Positions 55,264-63,205 of a DNA stretch of 64,000 nt are shown here, in pieces. How positions within the stretch are numbered: position 1 is the stretch's first letter; each line of letters starts with the position of its first letter. The position numbers and the translations under genes were made by a program. A model generated the notes under the pieces. That model did no database searches. It saw nothing but the letters and a program-made list of their open reading frames with translations, and had not been told where the DNA came from. Source of the DNA: Dokdonella_A sp044227025 (lineage in GTDB: Bacteria; Pseudomonadota; Gammaproteobacteria; Xanthomonadales; Rhodanobacteraceae); assembly GCF_044227025.1 (NCBI RefSeq), contig NZ_JBGAFX010000002.1, positions 1 to 64,000 of the forward strand, given 5' to 3'.

Positions 55264-55953
55264 ATGGCCGAACGCATCCTGATCGCCGAAGACGACCCCC
55301 GCCTGGCCGAGATGCTGCACGAATATCTCGGCCAGGCGGGCTTTCGCGTCAGCCTCGCGGCGCGCGGTGCCGACGCGCTGGAACAGCTCGCCGCGGTCGA
55401 GTTCGACGCGCTCGTGCTCGACCTCGGCTTGCCGGACATGGACGGGCTCGACCTCTGCCGCCGCCTGCGTGCGACCTCCGATACGCCGGTCCTGATGCTC
55501 ACCGCGCGTGGCGAGGCCACCGATCGCATCGTCGGCCTCGAGCTCGGTGCCGACGACTACCTGCCCAAGCCGTTCGAGCCGCGCGAGCTGCTGGCGCGGC
55601 TGCGCACGATCCTGCGGCGCCGCCGCGGCCAACTGCCGCTCGAACGGCCGCTGCAGTTCGGCCGCCTGGAGATCGACCGCGCGGCGCATGCCCTGCGCCT
55701 CGACGGCAAGCCGTGCACGCTGACCGGGTACCAGTTCTCCCTGCTGGTTGCGCTGGCCGAGAATGCGGGGCGCGTGCTGACGCGCGAGACGCTGATGGAT
55801 CTCGCCAAGGGCGAGCAGCTCGACGCGTTCGACCGCTCGATCGACGTGCACGTCTCGCGCATCCGCGCCGCGATCGAGGACGATCCCAAGGCGCCGCGGC
55901 GCATCATCACCGTACGCGGCGCCGGCTACGTGTTCGCGCGCGCACAGGACTGA
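55264..55953 (+). CDS. OmpR/CpxR-family response regulator
   Basis: A 229-residue regulator. The receiver domain has EDDPRL, the phosphoacceptor Asp in ALVLDLGLPDMDG (about residue 51), and LPKPFEPREL. The DNA-binding winged helix contains LTGYQFSLLVALAENAGRVL and IDVHVSRIRAAIEDDP. It resembles CpxR/RstA types. The histidine kinase gene follows after 1 bp, so they form an operon. The upstream Spy-like gene is the probable target or sensor partner. Confidence 0.93.
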   Translation: MAERILIAEDDPRLAEMLHEYLGQAGFRVSLAARGADALEQLAAVEFDALVLDLGLPDMDGLDLCRRLRATSDTPVLMLTARGEATDRIVGLELGADDYLPKPFEPRELLARLRTILRRRRGQLPLERPLQFGRLEIDRAAHALRLDGKPCTLTGYQFSLLVALAENAGRVLTRETLMDLAKGEQLDAFDRSIDVHVSRIRAAIEDDPKAPRRIITVRGAGYVFARAQD

Positions 55954-55954
55954 C

Positions 55955-57190
55955 ATGTCACGCCTCTACCTGCACTTCTATTTCGCCTTGCTCGGCAGCC
56001 TGTTCGTGTTCGCGATCGTCGCCGGCTGCGTGTGGCACCTGTGGATCGTCCCTTTGCATGACAACCACGCGGCGGAGCGCCTGCTGCAGAACGCGCTCGC
56101 ACCGGCCACGGCGACGGCGGAACAGCAGCAGGCGTCGCTGCGCAAGCTCGTGGCCGGGATCGATGCCGACGTGGTGTTGCAGGCGCGCGACGGCACACGG
56201 TTCGCCGCAATCGGGCCGCCGTTGCCCGCCGACGACGCGCACGCCGCGCATCACGCGCACGGCGATATGGTCTGGGCGCTGCGCTTGCCGGACGGCCGCC
56301 GCCTGCTCGCGAGCGTGCCGATCATCCACGGCCGCCCGGAATACGTGCTGTTGGTGATGCTGCTCGTCATCGCGCTTGCTGTCGGCGTCGCCGCGTTTCC
56401 GATCGTGCGCCATCTCGCCAGGCGCCTGGAGCGGCTGCAGGCCGGTGTCGAGTCGCTCGGGGCGGGGCAGCTGTCGACGCGCGTCGCGGTCGAGGGCAAC
56501 GATGAAATCGCACGCCTGGCGCAGAGCTTCAACCGCGCCGCAGGCCGCATCGACGAACTCGTCGGCGCGCACAAGTCGCTGCTGGCGAACGCATCGCACG
56601 AACTGCGCACTCCGCTCACGCGCATCCGCATGGCCGTCGAGCTGATGAAGGAGTCCGCGGACCCGGCGCGTCGGACCGGCCTCAATCGTGACATCGCCGA
56701 ACTCGACACGCTGATCGACGAGATCCTGCTCGCCAGCCGCCTCGACGCGGTGGCGGCGACCGAAGTGGTCGAGGACATCGACCTGCTCGCGCTCGCCGCA
56801 GAGGAGTGTGCACGCTATCCCGAGTCGGAACTTGACGGCACGCCGATGCAACTCCGCGGCGACCCGCGCCTTTTGCGCCGCCTGCTGCGCAACCTGCTCG
56901 AGAACGCGCGGCGGCACGGCGTTCCGCCGACCCGCGTGCATCTCTCGCGTGGCGATGACGGCGGCGCACGCATCGTCGTCAGCGACGAAGGACGCGACCT
57001 GCCTGCGGACCAGTGCGAGCGCCTGTTTGCACCGTTCTACCGCCGCAATGGCGAGAGCGACCAGGTCGGCACCGGGCTAGGACTTGCCCTCGTGCGCCAG
57101 ATCGCGCGCCGCCATGGGGGTGACGCGATGTGCGAGCCGGCTGGAGACGGGCACGTGCGGTTTATCGTCACCCTCGCAGGCGCTCGTTGA
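55955..57190 (+). CDS. Sensor histidine kinase (CpxA/RstB-like)
   Basis: A 411-residue membrane kinase. The first membrane helix (FALLGSLFVFAIVAGCVW) and the second (LLVMLLVIALAVGVAAFPIV, about 132-151) flank a 90-residue periplasmic sensor. A HAMP domain follows. The phosphoacceptor His is in LLANASHELRTPLTRIRMAV (about 213). In the ATPase domain the N-box is LLRNLLENARRHG, the G1 box is DEGRDLP, where the usual second Gly is Asp, and the G2 box is GTGLGLALVRQIA. Activity is likely retained. It pairs with the regulator directly upstream. Confidence 0.92.
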   Translation: MSRLYLHFYFALLGSLFVFAIVAGCVWHLWIVPLHDNHAAERLLQNALAPATATAEQQQASLRKLVAGIDADVVLQARDGTRFAAIGPPLPADDAHAAHHAHGDMVWALRLPDGRRLLASVPIIHGRPEYVLLVMLLVIALAVGVAAFPIVRHLARRLERLQAGVESLGAGQLSTRVAVEGNDEIARLAQSFNRAAGRIDELVGAHKSLLANASHELRTPLTRIRMAVELMKESADPARRTGLNRDIAELDTLIDEILLASRLDAVAATEVVEDIDLLALAAEECARYPESELDGTPMQLRGDPRLLRRLLRNLLENARRHGVPPTRVHLSRGDDGGARIVVSDEGRDLPADQCERLFAPFYRRNGESDQVGTGLGLALVRQIARRHGGDAMCEPAGDGHVRFIVTLAGAR

Positions 57191-57236
57191 CCCGGGAAGC
57201 CTGCGCGCACCCGGATGCGGGCGTCAGCGAGGCGCG

Positions 57237-57869
57237 TCACCGTACATAGGTCGCTGCCAGCGTGTTGAGGTGGTAGCGCTCTGCATCGCGCAGGAACGGT
57301 GCAATCAACATCATCACGCGGTGGATGCCGCGGTTGAGGTCGGCTTCGCCAGCCTCGGCCTTGCCGCCCCGCACGGCGTCGAAACTCATCCAGAATGTGG
57401 CTACCAGCAGGATGTTTTCGGCGAGCGCGTGGATCTCGTCGGCAGTGGCGCGCATCACGCCGGCGCGCACCAGTCCGCGCAGCAGGTCGGTTGCACTGGT
57501 CGAGGCGCGATTCATGATGCGCGCGAAGCGCAGCTTCAGCTTGCGGTTGCGCGCGAGGATGTCGACCAGGTCGCGATAGAGGAAGCGATAGCCCCACAGC
57601 GATTCGAACACGAGGTGCAGCTGCAGCCAGATGTCCTCCAGGTTGGGGGCGCGGCCATCCGGCAGCAGCAGGGCCTCGCCGACGCCCGCTTCGTAGCGCG
57701 CGAACAGGTGCTCGACGATGTCGTCCTTGCTGCGGAAGTGGTAGTACAGGTTGCCGGGACTGATGCCGAGTTCGTCCGCGATGTGGTTGGTCGTGACGTT
57801 CGGCTCACCCTGCGCGTTGAACATCGCGAGGCTGGTTTCGAGGATGCGCTCGCGGGTCTGGCGTGCCAT
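57237..57869 (-). CDS. TetR/AcrR-family regulator
   Basis: A 210-residue repressor-type protein. MARQTRERILETSLAMFNAQ starts the helix-turn-helix and HIADELGISPGNLYYHFRSK (about residues 29-48) is the recognition part. The C-terminal ligand domain is all-helical and of unknown specificity. I start at MARQTRE because the upstream extension is Arg/Pro-rich. It lies downstream of the acyl-CoA-binding protein gene on the minus strand and near the divergent acyl-CoA reductase, so acyl-CoA or fatty acid is a reasonable guess for its ligand. Confidence 0.88.
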   Translation of the reverse strand: MARQTRERILETSLAMFNAQGEPNVTTNHIADELGISPGNLYYHFRSKDDIVEHLFARYEAGVGEALLLPDGRAPNLEDIWLQLHLVFESLWGYRFLYRDLVDILARNRKLKLRFARIMNRASTSATDLLRGLVRAGVMRATADEIHALAENILLVATFWMSFDAVRGGKAEAGEADLNRGIHRVMMLIAPFLRDAERYHLNTLAATYVR

Positions 57870-57988
57870 GGGTCGATCGCGTCGGGAGGCGCGCGGCAGT
57901 GCGCGAGGCAGGAGCGCACCTTGTGCGCGACAAAACATTGGTGGGTCGCCCACGGGGTGGGCTCATACGGTAACGCGGCGCAGGCGAT

Positions 57989-58246
57989 TCAGCCGCCGAG
58001 CTTCTTCACGAGGTCGACGTATTTTTGTTGCGCGTCTTCGGCCTTGGTGCCCTTGAGCTTGGCCCATGCTTCGTATTTCGCGGTCCCGACGAAATCGAAG
58101 AAGCCCGGCTTCGGTCCCGAGACGTCGCCGTCCGAACCCTGCTTGTACAACGCATACAGTTTCAGCAACGTGTCGTTGTCGGGTCGCTCGGACAGTTTCT
58201 TGATGTCTTCGGCGGCTTTTTCGAAGCGGGCTTTGAGGTCGGCCAT
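57989..58246 (-). CDS. Acyl-CoA-binding protein
   Basis: An 85-residue four-helix ACBP: MADLKARFEKAAEDIKKLSE, DTLLKLYALYKQGSDGDVSG, then KPGFFDFVGTAKYEAWAKLK and KYVDLVKKLGG. The Tyr, Lys and Trp that bind the CoA and acyl parts are present. ACBP is universal in eukaryotes but patchy in bacteria. It is divergent from the fatty acyl-CoA reductase (250 bp between starts) and is followed on the same strand by the TetR gene. Confidence 0.93.
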   Translation of the reverse strand: MADLKARFEKAAEDIKKLSERPDNDTLLKLYALYKQGSDGDVSGPKPGFFDFVGTAKYEAWAKLKGTKAEDAQQKYVDLVKKLGG

Positions 58247-58314
58247 GGCTGTACCGGTGACTTCGCGTCGGGTGGATGCCGAGCTTACAACAGCGCACCC
58301 GCGCGCGGTCAATC

Positions 58315-58334
58315 GGACCATTGCAAGATGGTCC
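58315..58334. promoter_or_regulatory. 20-bp palindrome, candidate TetR operator
   Basis: GGACCAT-TGCAAG-ATGGTCC is a perfect 7-bp inverted repeat in the 250-bp gap between the divergent ACBP and acyl-CoA reductase genes. Its size and place suit a dimeric TetR-type repressor acting on both promoters. Assignment to the nearby TetR is inference. Confidence 0.4.
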
Positions 58335-58496
58335 CTGCACGAGCCCGCCCTGCAAGCGACCCGCGCTCGGCGCGGTCCCCGGCATCGATCGCGCATGGGT
58401 GCACTGCCAGGCACTCCCGAGGTTTCGAGCGTAGCCATCAGCGCTCGTGCAGGGCTATGCTTGGCCGACAATACGACGGCGGGGGAGTTGGCGGCG

Positions 58497-60482
58497 ATGA
58501 CCTATTTCGTGACCGGTGCGACGGGCTTCATCGGACGCCATCTGCTCGAACGCCTGCTCGAACGCAAAGGCACGATCCATTGCCTCGTGCGCAAGGAATC
58601 GCTGGCGAAGTTCAAGACGTTGCGCGAGGAACTGGGTGCGGACGAGGACCGCCTTGTTGCGGTGGTTGGCGATCTCGCCAAGCCGAGGCTCGGCGTCGCG
58701 CCGGCCGCGCAGAAGGAACTCGCCGGCAAGGTGAAGCATTTCTTCCACCTCGCCGCGCTGTACGACCTCGCCGCCGACGAGGCGAGCCAGATCACCGCGA
58801 ACGTCGAGGGCACGCGCAACGCGCTCGACTTCGCCGAGGCGATCAAGGCCGGCTGCTTCCACCATGTGAGTTCGATCGCCGCCGCGGGGCTGTATCCGGG
58901 CGTGTTCCGCGAGGACATGTTCGACGAGGCAGAGGAACTGGATCATCCATATTTCCGCACCAAGCACGATTCCGAAGGCCTCGTGCGCAAGGGCAGCAAG
59001 CGCCCGTATCGCATCTACCGGCCGGGCATCGTGATCGGCGATTCGCGCACCGGTGTCATCGACAAGATCGACGGGCCGTATTACTTCTTCCGCCTCATCA
59101 AGAAGATGCGCCAGGCGCTGCCGCCGTGGATGCCGACGATCGGACTCGAGGGCGGGCGCCTCAACCTGGTGCCGGTCGACTGGGTCGCCGCGGCGATGGA
59201 CCACATCGCGCACAAGCCGGGGCTCGATGGCCACACTTTCCACCTGACCGACCCGGCGCCGCGCCGCATCGGCGAAGTGCTGAACCTGTTCGCACGCGCG
59301 GGCCACGCGCCGCAGATGACGATGCGCCTCGACGCACGCATGTTCGGCTTCATTCCCGGCAGCATCCGCGCCGCGCTCGGCAGCCTGCCACCGGTCAAGC
59401 GCGTGGTTAACGTGCTGCTGCGCGACCTCGGCATCCCGGCGTCGGTGATGAAGTTCGTCAACTACCCGACGCGCTTCGACTGCCGCGAGACCGAGCGCGC
59501 GCTGAAGGGCAGCAAGATCCGCTTGCCCAAGCTCGACGACTACGCCTGGCGCCTGTGGGACTACTGGGAACGCCACCTGGATCCGGACCTGTTCGTCGAT
59601 CATTCGCTCGGCGGAAAGGTCAAGAACAAGGTGGTCGTCATCACCGGTGGTTCGTCCGGCATCGGCAAGGCGGCGGCCCTGAAGATCGCCGCAGCGGGCG
59701 CGAAGCTCGTCATCTGCGCACGCGGCGCGGAAGAGCTGGCCGAGACCAAAAAGGAGATCGAGGCGGCGGGCGGCGTGTGTCACACCTACCAGGTGGACCT
59801 CGCCGACCTGGCCTCGTGTGACAAGTTCGTCGCCGACGTGCTGGCCGACCACAAGCAGGTCGACGTGCTCATCAACAACGCGGGCCGCTCGATTCGCCGC
59901 GCGATCAGCGCGAGCTTCGACCGCTTCCACGATTTCGAGCGCACGATGCAGCTGAACTACTTCGGTGCGCTGCGCCTGATCATGGGCGTGCTGCCCGGCA
60001 TGGCCGAGCGCTATCGCGGACACATCATCAACATCTCGTCGATCGGCGTGCTGACCAATTCGCCGCGCTTCTCGGCCTACGTCGCCTCGAAGGCGGCGCT
60101 GGATGCGTTCTCGCGCTGCGCGCAGGCGGAGTATTCCGACAACGGCGTGAGCTTCACCACCATCAACATGCCGCTGGTGAAGACACCGATGATCGCGCCG
60201 ACCAAGATGTACGAGTCGGTGCCCACGCTGTCGCCGGACGAAGCCGCCGACATCATCATCGAGGCGATCGTCCAACGCCCGGTACGCATCGCGACCCGCC
60301 TCGGCACGTTCGCACAAGTGTTTTACGCGCTCGCCCCGCGCGTATACGAGATCGTCATGAACACCGCGTTCCGCCTGTTCCCCGATTCGCAGGCTGCGAA
60401 AGGCATGAAAGGGCGTTCAGAAGCCGAACCGACCGCCGAGCAGGTCGCATTCGCATCCCTCATGCGAGGAGTGCATTGGTAG
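58497..60482 (+). CDS. Two-domain fatty acyl-CoA reductase (alcohol-forming type)
   Basis: A 661-residue fusion. Residues 1 to about 360 form an extended SDR thioester-reductase-like domain: TYFVTGATGFIGRHLLERLL, HFFHLAALYDLAADE, and the YFRTKHDSE segment with the Tyr-x-x-x-Lys pair. Residues about 375-640 form a classical SDR: KVVVITGGSSGIGKAAALKI, LINNAGRSIRRAI and AYVASKAALDAF. The architecture and, as I recall, the length match the Marinobacter enzyme that takes acyl-CoA to fatty alcohol using NADPH. It is divergent from the ACBP-TetR operon. A long hairpin begins at its stop codon. Confidence 0.88.
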   Translation: MTYFVTGATGFIGRHLLERLLERKGTIHCLVRKESLAKFKTLREELGADEDRLVAVVGDLAKPRLGVAPAAQKELAGKVKHFFHLAALYDLAADEASQITANVEGTRNALDFAEAIKAGCFHHVSSIAAAGLYPGVFREDMFDEAEELDHPYFRTKHDSEGLVRKGSKRPYRIYRPGIVIGDSRTGVIDKIDGPYYFFRLIKKMRQALPPWMPTIGLEGGRLNLVPVDWVAAAMDHIAHKPGLDGHTFHLTDPAPRRIGEVLNLFARAGHAPQMTMRLDARMFGFIPGSIRAALGSLPPVKRVVNVLLRDLGIPASVMKFVNYPTRFDCRETERALKGSKIRLPKLDDYAWRLWDYWERHLDPDLFVDHSLGGKVKNKVVVITGGSSGIGKAAALKIAAAGAKLVICARGAEELAETKKEIEAAGGVCHTYQVDLADLASCDKFVADVLADHKQVDVLINNAGRSIRRAISASFDRFHDFERTMQLNYFGALRLIMGVLPGMAERYRGHIINISSIGVLTNSPRFSAYVASKAALDAFSRCAQAEYSDNGVSFTTINMPLVKTPMIAPTKMYESVPTLSPDEAADIIIEAIVQRPVRIATRLGTFAQVFYALAPRVYEIVMNTAFRLFPDSQAAKGMKGRSEAEPTAEQVAFASLMRGVHW

Positions 60483-60680
60483 AAATTCCTGCGTTTGCAC
60501 GCTGCCCTCCGGCAGCGTGCGCAGGAATTTCTGGCGAGCCATGGATGGCGAGCGGGACCGCACCACGGATGGTTTGTTCCGAAGCGCTCGGGAACGCATG
60601 CGCTGCCCTCCGGCAGCGCTTGCAGGAATTTCTGGCGAGCCATGGATGGCGAGCGGGACCGCACCAGGGATGATTTGTGC
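60483..60680. repeat. 101-bp direct repeat (two copies) with long hairpins
   Basis: GCAGGAATTTCTGGCGAGCC starts at 60521 and 60622, a 101-bp period. Each copy continues with ATGGATGGCGAGCGGGACCG and ends GGATG(G/A)TTTGT. Copy 1 is preceded by a two-part stem: AAATTCCTGC pairs with GCAGGAATTT and, inside it, GCACGCTGCC pairs with GGCAGCGTGC around a CTCC loop. Copy 2 keeps the inner stem (GCGCTGCC-CTCC-GGCAGCGC). The first stem starts right after the reductase stop codon. Both copies carry GCC-ATGGAT-GGC. Confidence 0.88.
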
Positions 60681-60735
60681 AGAGGCGGCTGGGCGCACTC
60701 ATGCGAAGCCGTCGGGCATCGCCCCCGGTGTTGGA

Positions 60736-60800
60736 GGAGCGGCTTCAGCCTCGATGCTCCTCTCGCCCTGTGCGAGCGGCGGAAGCCGCGATGCTCCTGT
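60736..60800. repeat. GAGCGGC..AGCC..GATGCTCC repeat, two copies
   Basis: GAGCGGCTTCAGCCTCGATG and GAGCGGCGGAAGCCGCGATG, each followed by CTCCT, occur 38 bp apart. The second contains the hairpin GCGGC-GGAA-GCCGC. This resembles REP-like elements common in Pseudomonas and Xanthomonadales intergenic DNA. The rest of 60680-60930 shows no gene. Confidence 0.6.
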
Positions 60801-60930
60801 TCCCGCATCGGCGTTCCCGCCATCACCACCCAACCCTTCCCCTGCGGACAGGCGCAGGACGCTGCCTTGAAGGGGCAGGGCTTGAACGCGCGCTCGCCCA
60901 TTGCAGGCGAGGCGCATCCGGTTGTCCGGC

Positions 60931-61410
60931 TTATTTCTTCGATGCGCGCTTCGCCGCCGGGCGCTTGGCCGTGGCCGGCTTGCCGCCGAGGTTCTTCACT
61001 TCGCGCGAGAGGGCGTCGACCCGCGACGACAGGGCCTTGAGATCGGCGTGGCCCGGGATGCCGAGACGGCCGAGCGCCTTCGAGACGCGATCCTCGAACA
61101 CCTTCTCGAGCTTGTCCCAGGTTTCCTGGCTGCGCTCGCGCACCTGACCGAGCGTGCTCTCGACATTGCCGCGTGCTTCGTTGACGCGCGCTTCGGTGAA
61201 CTTGCGCGTCTTCGCATCCAGCGCGGTGCCTTCCTTGACCAGCGCCTCGAACAGCTTGCTGCCTTCTTCCTGAGCCTTGGCGAACGCGCCGAGGCCGGCG
61301 AGCCAGATCTGCTGGGCGGAATCCATCACGGTCTTGCTGATGCCGCGGGCATCCCTGGTCGCTTCCGCTGCTGCTGCCTTGGTGCGCGCCTTGAGCTTGG
61401 GCTTGGCCAT
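60931..61410 (-). CDS. Phasin family (PHA granule-associated) protein
   Basis: A 159-residue helical protein. MAKPKLKARTKAAAAEATRD starts it, then SAQQIWLAGLGAFAKAQEEG, SKLFEALVKEGTALD and a Lys/Ala-rich C-terminal tail (ATAKRPAAKRASKK). It matches the polyhydroxyalkanoate granule-associated phasin type, which coats storage granules and can bind DNA through such tails. No PHA synthase is in this window. The start at MAKPKLK is preferred over a Met nine codons upstream. Confidence 0.88.
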   Translation of the reverse strand: MAKPKLKARTKAAAAEATRDARGISKTVMDSAQQIWLAGLGAFAKAQEEGSKLFEALVKEGTALDAKTRKFTEARVNEARGNVESTLGQVRERSQETWDKLEKVFEDRVSKALGRLGIPGHADLKALSSRVDALSREVKNLGGKPATAKRPAAKRASKK

Positions 61411-61549
61411 CGTCGTGTCCTCCACTGGATGCGGCATTCGCCGCGAGTGACCGCGATCATTTCGGCTTCGCCTAGAGCAGACACACTAGCGGGCACATCG
61501 TTCCGCCAATGCGCGCTTGCGATCAGTCTTGGACATATCGGGATTGGCT

Positions 61550-61830
61550 CCTGCATTCCGACCCACAGGGATGTGGGAAGTGTTCGCGGATGCCGGGAGC
61601 ATCCGCGGATCCGGCATACCGTCCATCCATGGCATGCCTGGAATTGCTCCTGCATTCCGACCCACAGGGATGTGGGGAGTGTTCGCGGATGCCGGGAGCA
61701 TCCGCGGACCCATCATACCGTCCATCCATGGACATGCCGGGAATTGCTCCTGCATTCCCGTCATACCGTCCATCCATGGACATGCCGGGAATTGCTCCTG
61801 CATTCCCGTCATACCGTCCATCCATGGACA
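61550..61830. repeat. Diverged inverse copy of the window-start repeat (99-bp and 48-bp periods)
   Basis: GTCCATCCATGG starts at 61621, 61720, 61768 and 61816, so one 99-bp period is followed by two of 48 bp. The longer unit carries ACCCACAGGGATGTGGG(G/A)AGTG and CGGATGCCGGGAGCATCCGCGG; the shorter one is deleted for these. On the minus strand the order ATGGATGG, GCTCCCGGC, CACTTCCCACATCC, GCAGGAGCAA is the same as in the repeat at 1-245. Three copies have GTCC-ATCCAT-GGAC, that is, a stem closing ATGGAT on the minus strand. It lies between the phasin gene and the rhlE terminator. Confidence 0.9.
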
Positions 61831-61858
61831 TAAAAAAGGCCCGCCGAGGCGGGCCTTT
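61831..61858 (-). terminator. Rho-independent terminator of rhlE
   Basis: On the minus strand AAAGGCCCGCC and GGCGGGCCTTT pair around a 2-nt TC and are followed by additional T residues (TTTTTTAT in total). It lies 22 bp after the rhlE stop. The repeat array begins immediately beyond it. Confidence 0.9.
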
Positions 61859-61879
61859 CGTCGAGCGTGAACGGGTGTA

Positions 61880-63205
61880 TCAGGCCGGGCGCGAGGAGTT
61901 GCGCTGGCTGCCACCGCCGCGCTGCGGCTTGCGGTTGCGCGCACCCGGATGGGCAGCGGTGCCGTTTCCGTTGCTGCTGCCGGCGTGCGGGCGGCGCGCA
62001 TGGCGCTGCGGCGGACGCTGGTTCTGCACCGGTCGCGAGCGCGCGGAATCGTCCACCCGCAGCGGGCGCGACGGCTCGAAGCCGGCAATCGCCTCGACCG
62101 CGATGTCCTGCTTGAGCAGGCGCCGGATGTCGCGCAGCAGGCCGTCTTCCTCGTGCGAGACGAGCGAGATCGCCAGACCTTCCGCACCGGCGCGGCCGGT
62201 ACGGCCGATGCGGTGCACGTAATCCTCGGCGACCATTGGCAGGTCGTAGTTGATGACCATCGGCAGCTGGTCGATGTCGAGGCCGCGCGCGGCGATATCG
62301 GTTGCGACGAGCACGGCGACCTTGCCGCTCTTGAAGTCCTTCAATGCGCGCGTGCGCTGCGCCTGGCTCTTGTTGCCATGGATGGCGGCGGCGCGCAGGC
62401 CAGCCTTGTCGAGCATCTGCGCGAGCTTGTCCGCGCCGTGCTTGGTGCGCCCGAACACGAGCGTCTGGCGCGCGTCGTTCTGCAGCAGGTGCAGCAGCAG
62501 GTCGCGCTTGCGCGTCGCATCCACCGGATGCACGCGATGCGTGACGGTGGTCGCCACGCTGTTCGGCTTGGCGACCTGGATCTCGACCGGCGAGCGCATG
62601 AATTCATTCGCGAGCGCCTTGATCTCCGGCGCAAACGTGGCCGAGAACAGCCACGTCACGCGGTTCTGCTTCGGCAGATGGCCGAGGATGCGCCTGATCG
62701 AGGGCAGGAAGCCCATGTCGAGCATGCGGTCCGCCTCGTCGAGGATCAGCACCTCGATGTGCGACAGGTTCACGCTGCGCTGCTGGATGTGGTCGATCAG
62801 GCGGCCCGGCGTGGCGACGAGGATCTCGACGCCGCGACGAAGCGCTTCGACCTGCGGCTGCATGCCGACGCCGCCGAAGATGGTGGTCGCGCGCACGCCG
62901 AGGTGCTTGCCGTAACCGCGCACGCTTTCGTGCACCTGTGCAGCGAGCTCGCGCGTCGGCGTCAGCACCAGCGCGCGCGGCGTCTTCGGCTGCGCGGGTT
63001 TGCGGTCGCTGACGTAGATGCGGTCGAGCAGGGGCAGCGCGAACGCGGCGGTCTTGCCGGTGCCGGTCTGTGCGCCGGCGAGCAGGTCCTTGCCTTCCAG
63101 CGCCGGCGGAATCGCCGCGGTCTGGATCGGGGTCGGATTGGTGTAGCCCTGCTCGGTCAGCGCGCGCAGCAGCGCGGGCGCAAGGCCCAAGGATTCAAAA
63201 GACAT
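61880..63205 (-). CDS. rhlE: DEAD-box RNA helicase RhlE
   Basis: A 441-residue helicase starting MSFESLGLAPALLRALTEQG. Motifs in order: the Q motif (NPTPIQTAAIPPAL), AGAQTGTGKTAAFA (I), PTRELAAQV (Ia), TPGRLIDH (Ib), LILDEADRMLDMGF (II), LFSATF (III), VATDIAARGLDI (V) and HRIGRTGRAG (VI). The C-terminal 70 residues are Arg/Gly/Asn-rich and disordered (GSSNGNGTAAHPGARNRKPQ), as in RhlE proteins that bind RNA through the tail. RhlE acts in ribosome assembly and mRNA turnover. Confidence 0.95.
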   Translation of the reverse strand: MSFESLGLAPALLRALTEQGYTNPTPIQTAAIPPALEGKDLLAGAQTGTGKTAAFALPLLDRIYVSDRKPAQPKTPRALVLTPTRELAAQVHESVRGYGKHLGVRATTIFGGVGMQPQVEALRRGVEILVATPGRLIDHIQQRSVNLSHIEVLILDEADRMLDMGFLPSIRRILGHLPKQNRVTWLFSATFAPEIKALANEFMRSPVEIQVAKPNSVATTVTHRVHPVDATRKRDLLLHLLQNDARQTLVFGRTKHGADKLAQMLDKAGLRAAAIHGNKSQAQRTRALKDFKSGKVAVLVATDIAARGLDIDQLPMVINYDLPMVAEDYVHRIGRTGRAGAEGLAISLVSHEEDGLLRDIRRLLKQDIAVEAIAGFEPSRPLRVDDSARSRPVQNQRPPQRHARRPHAGSSNGNGTAAHPGARNRKPQRGGGSQRNSSRPA

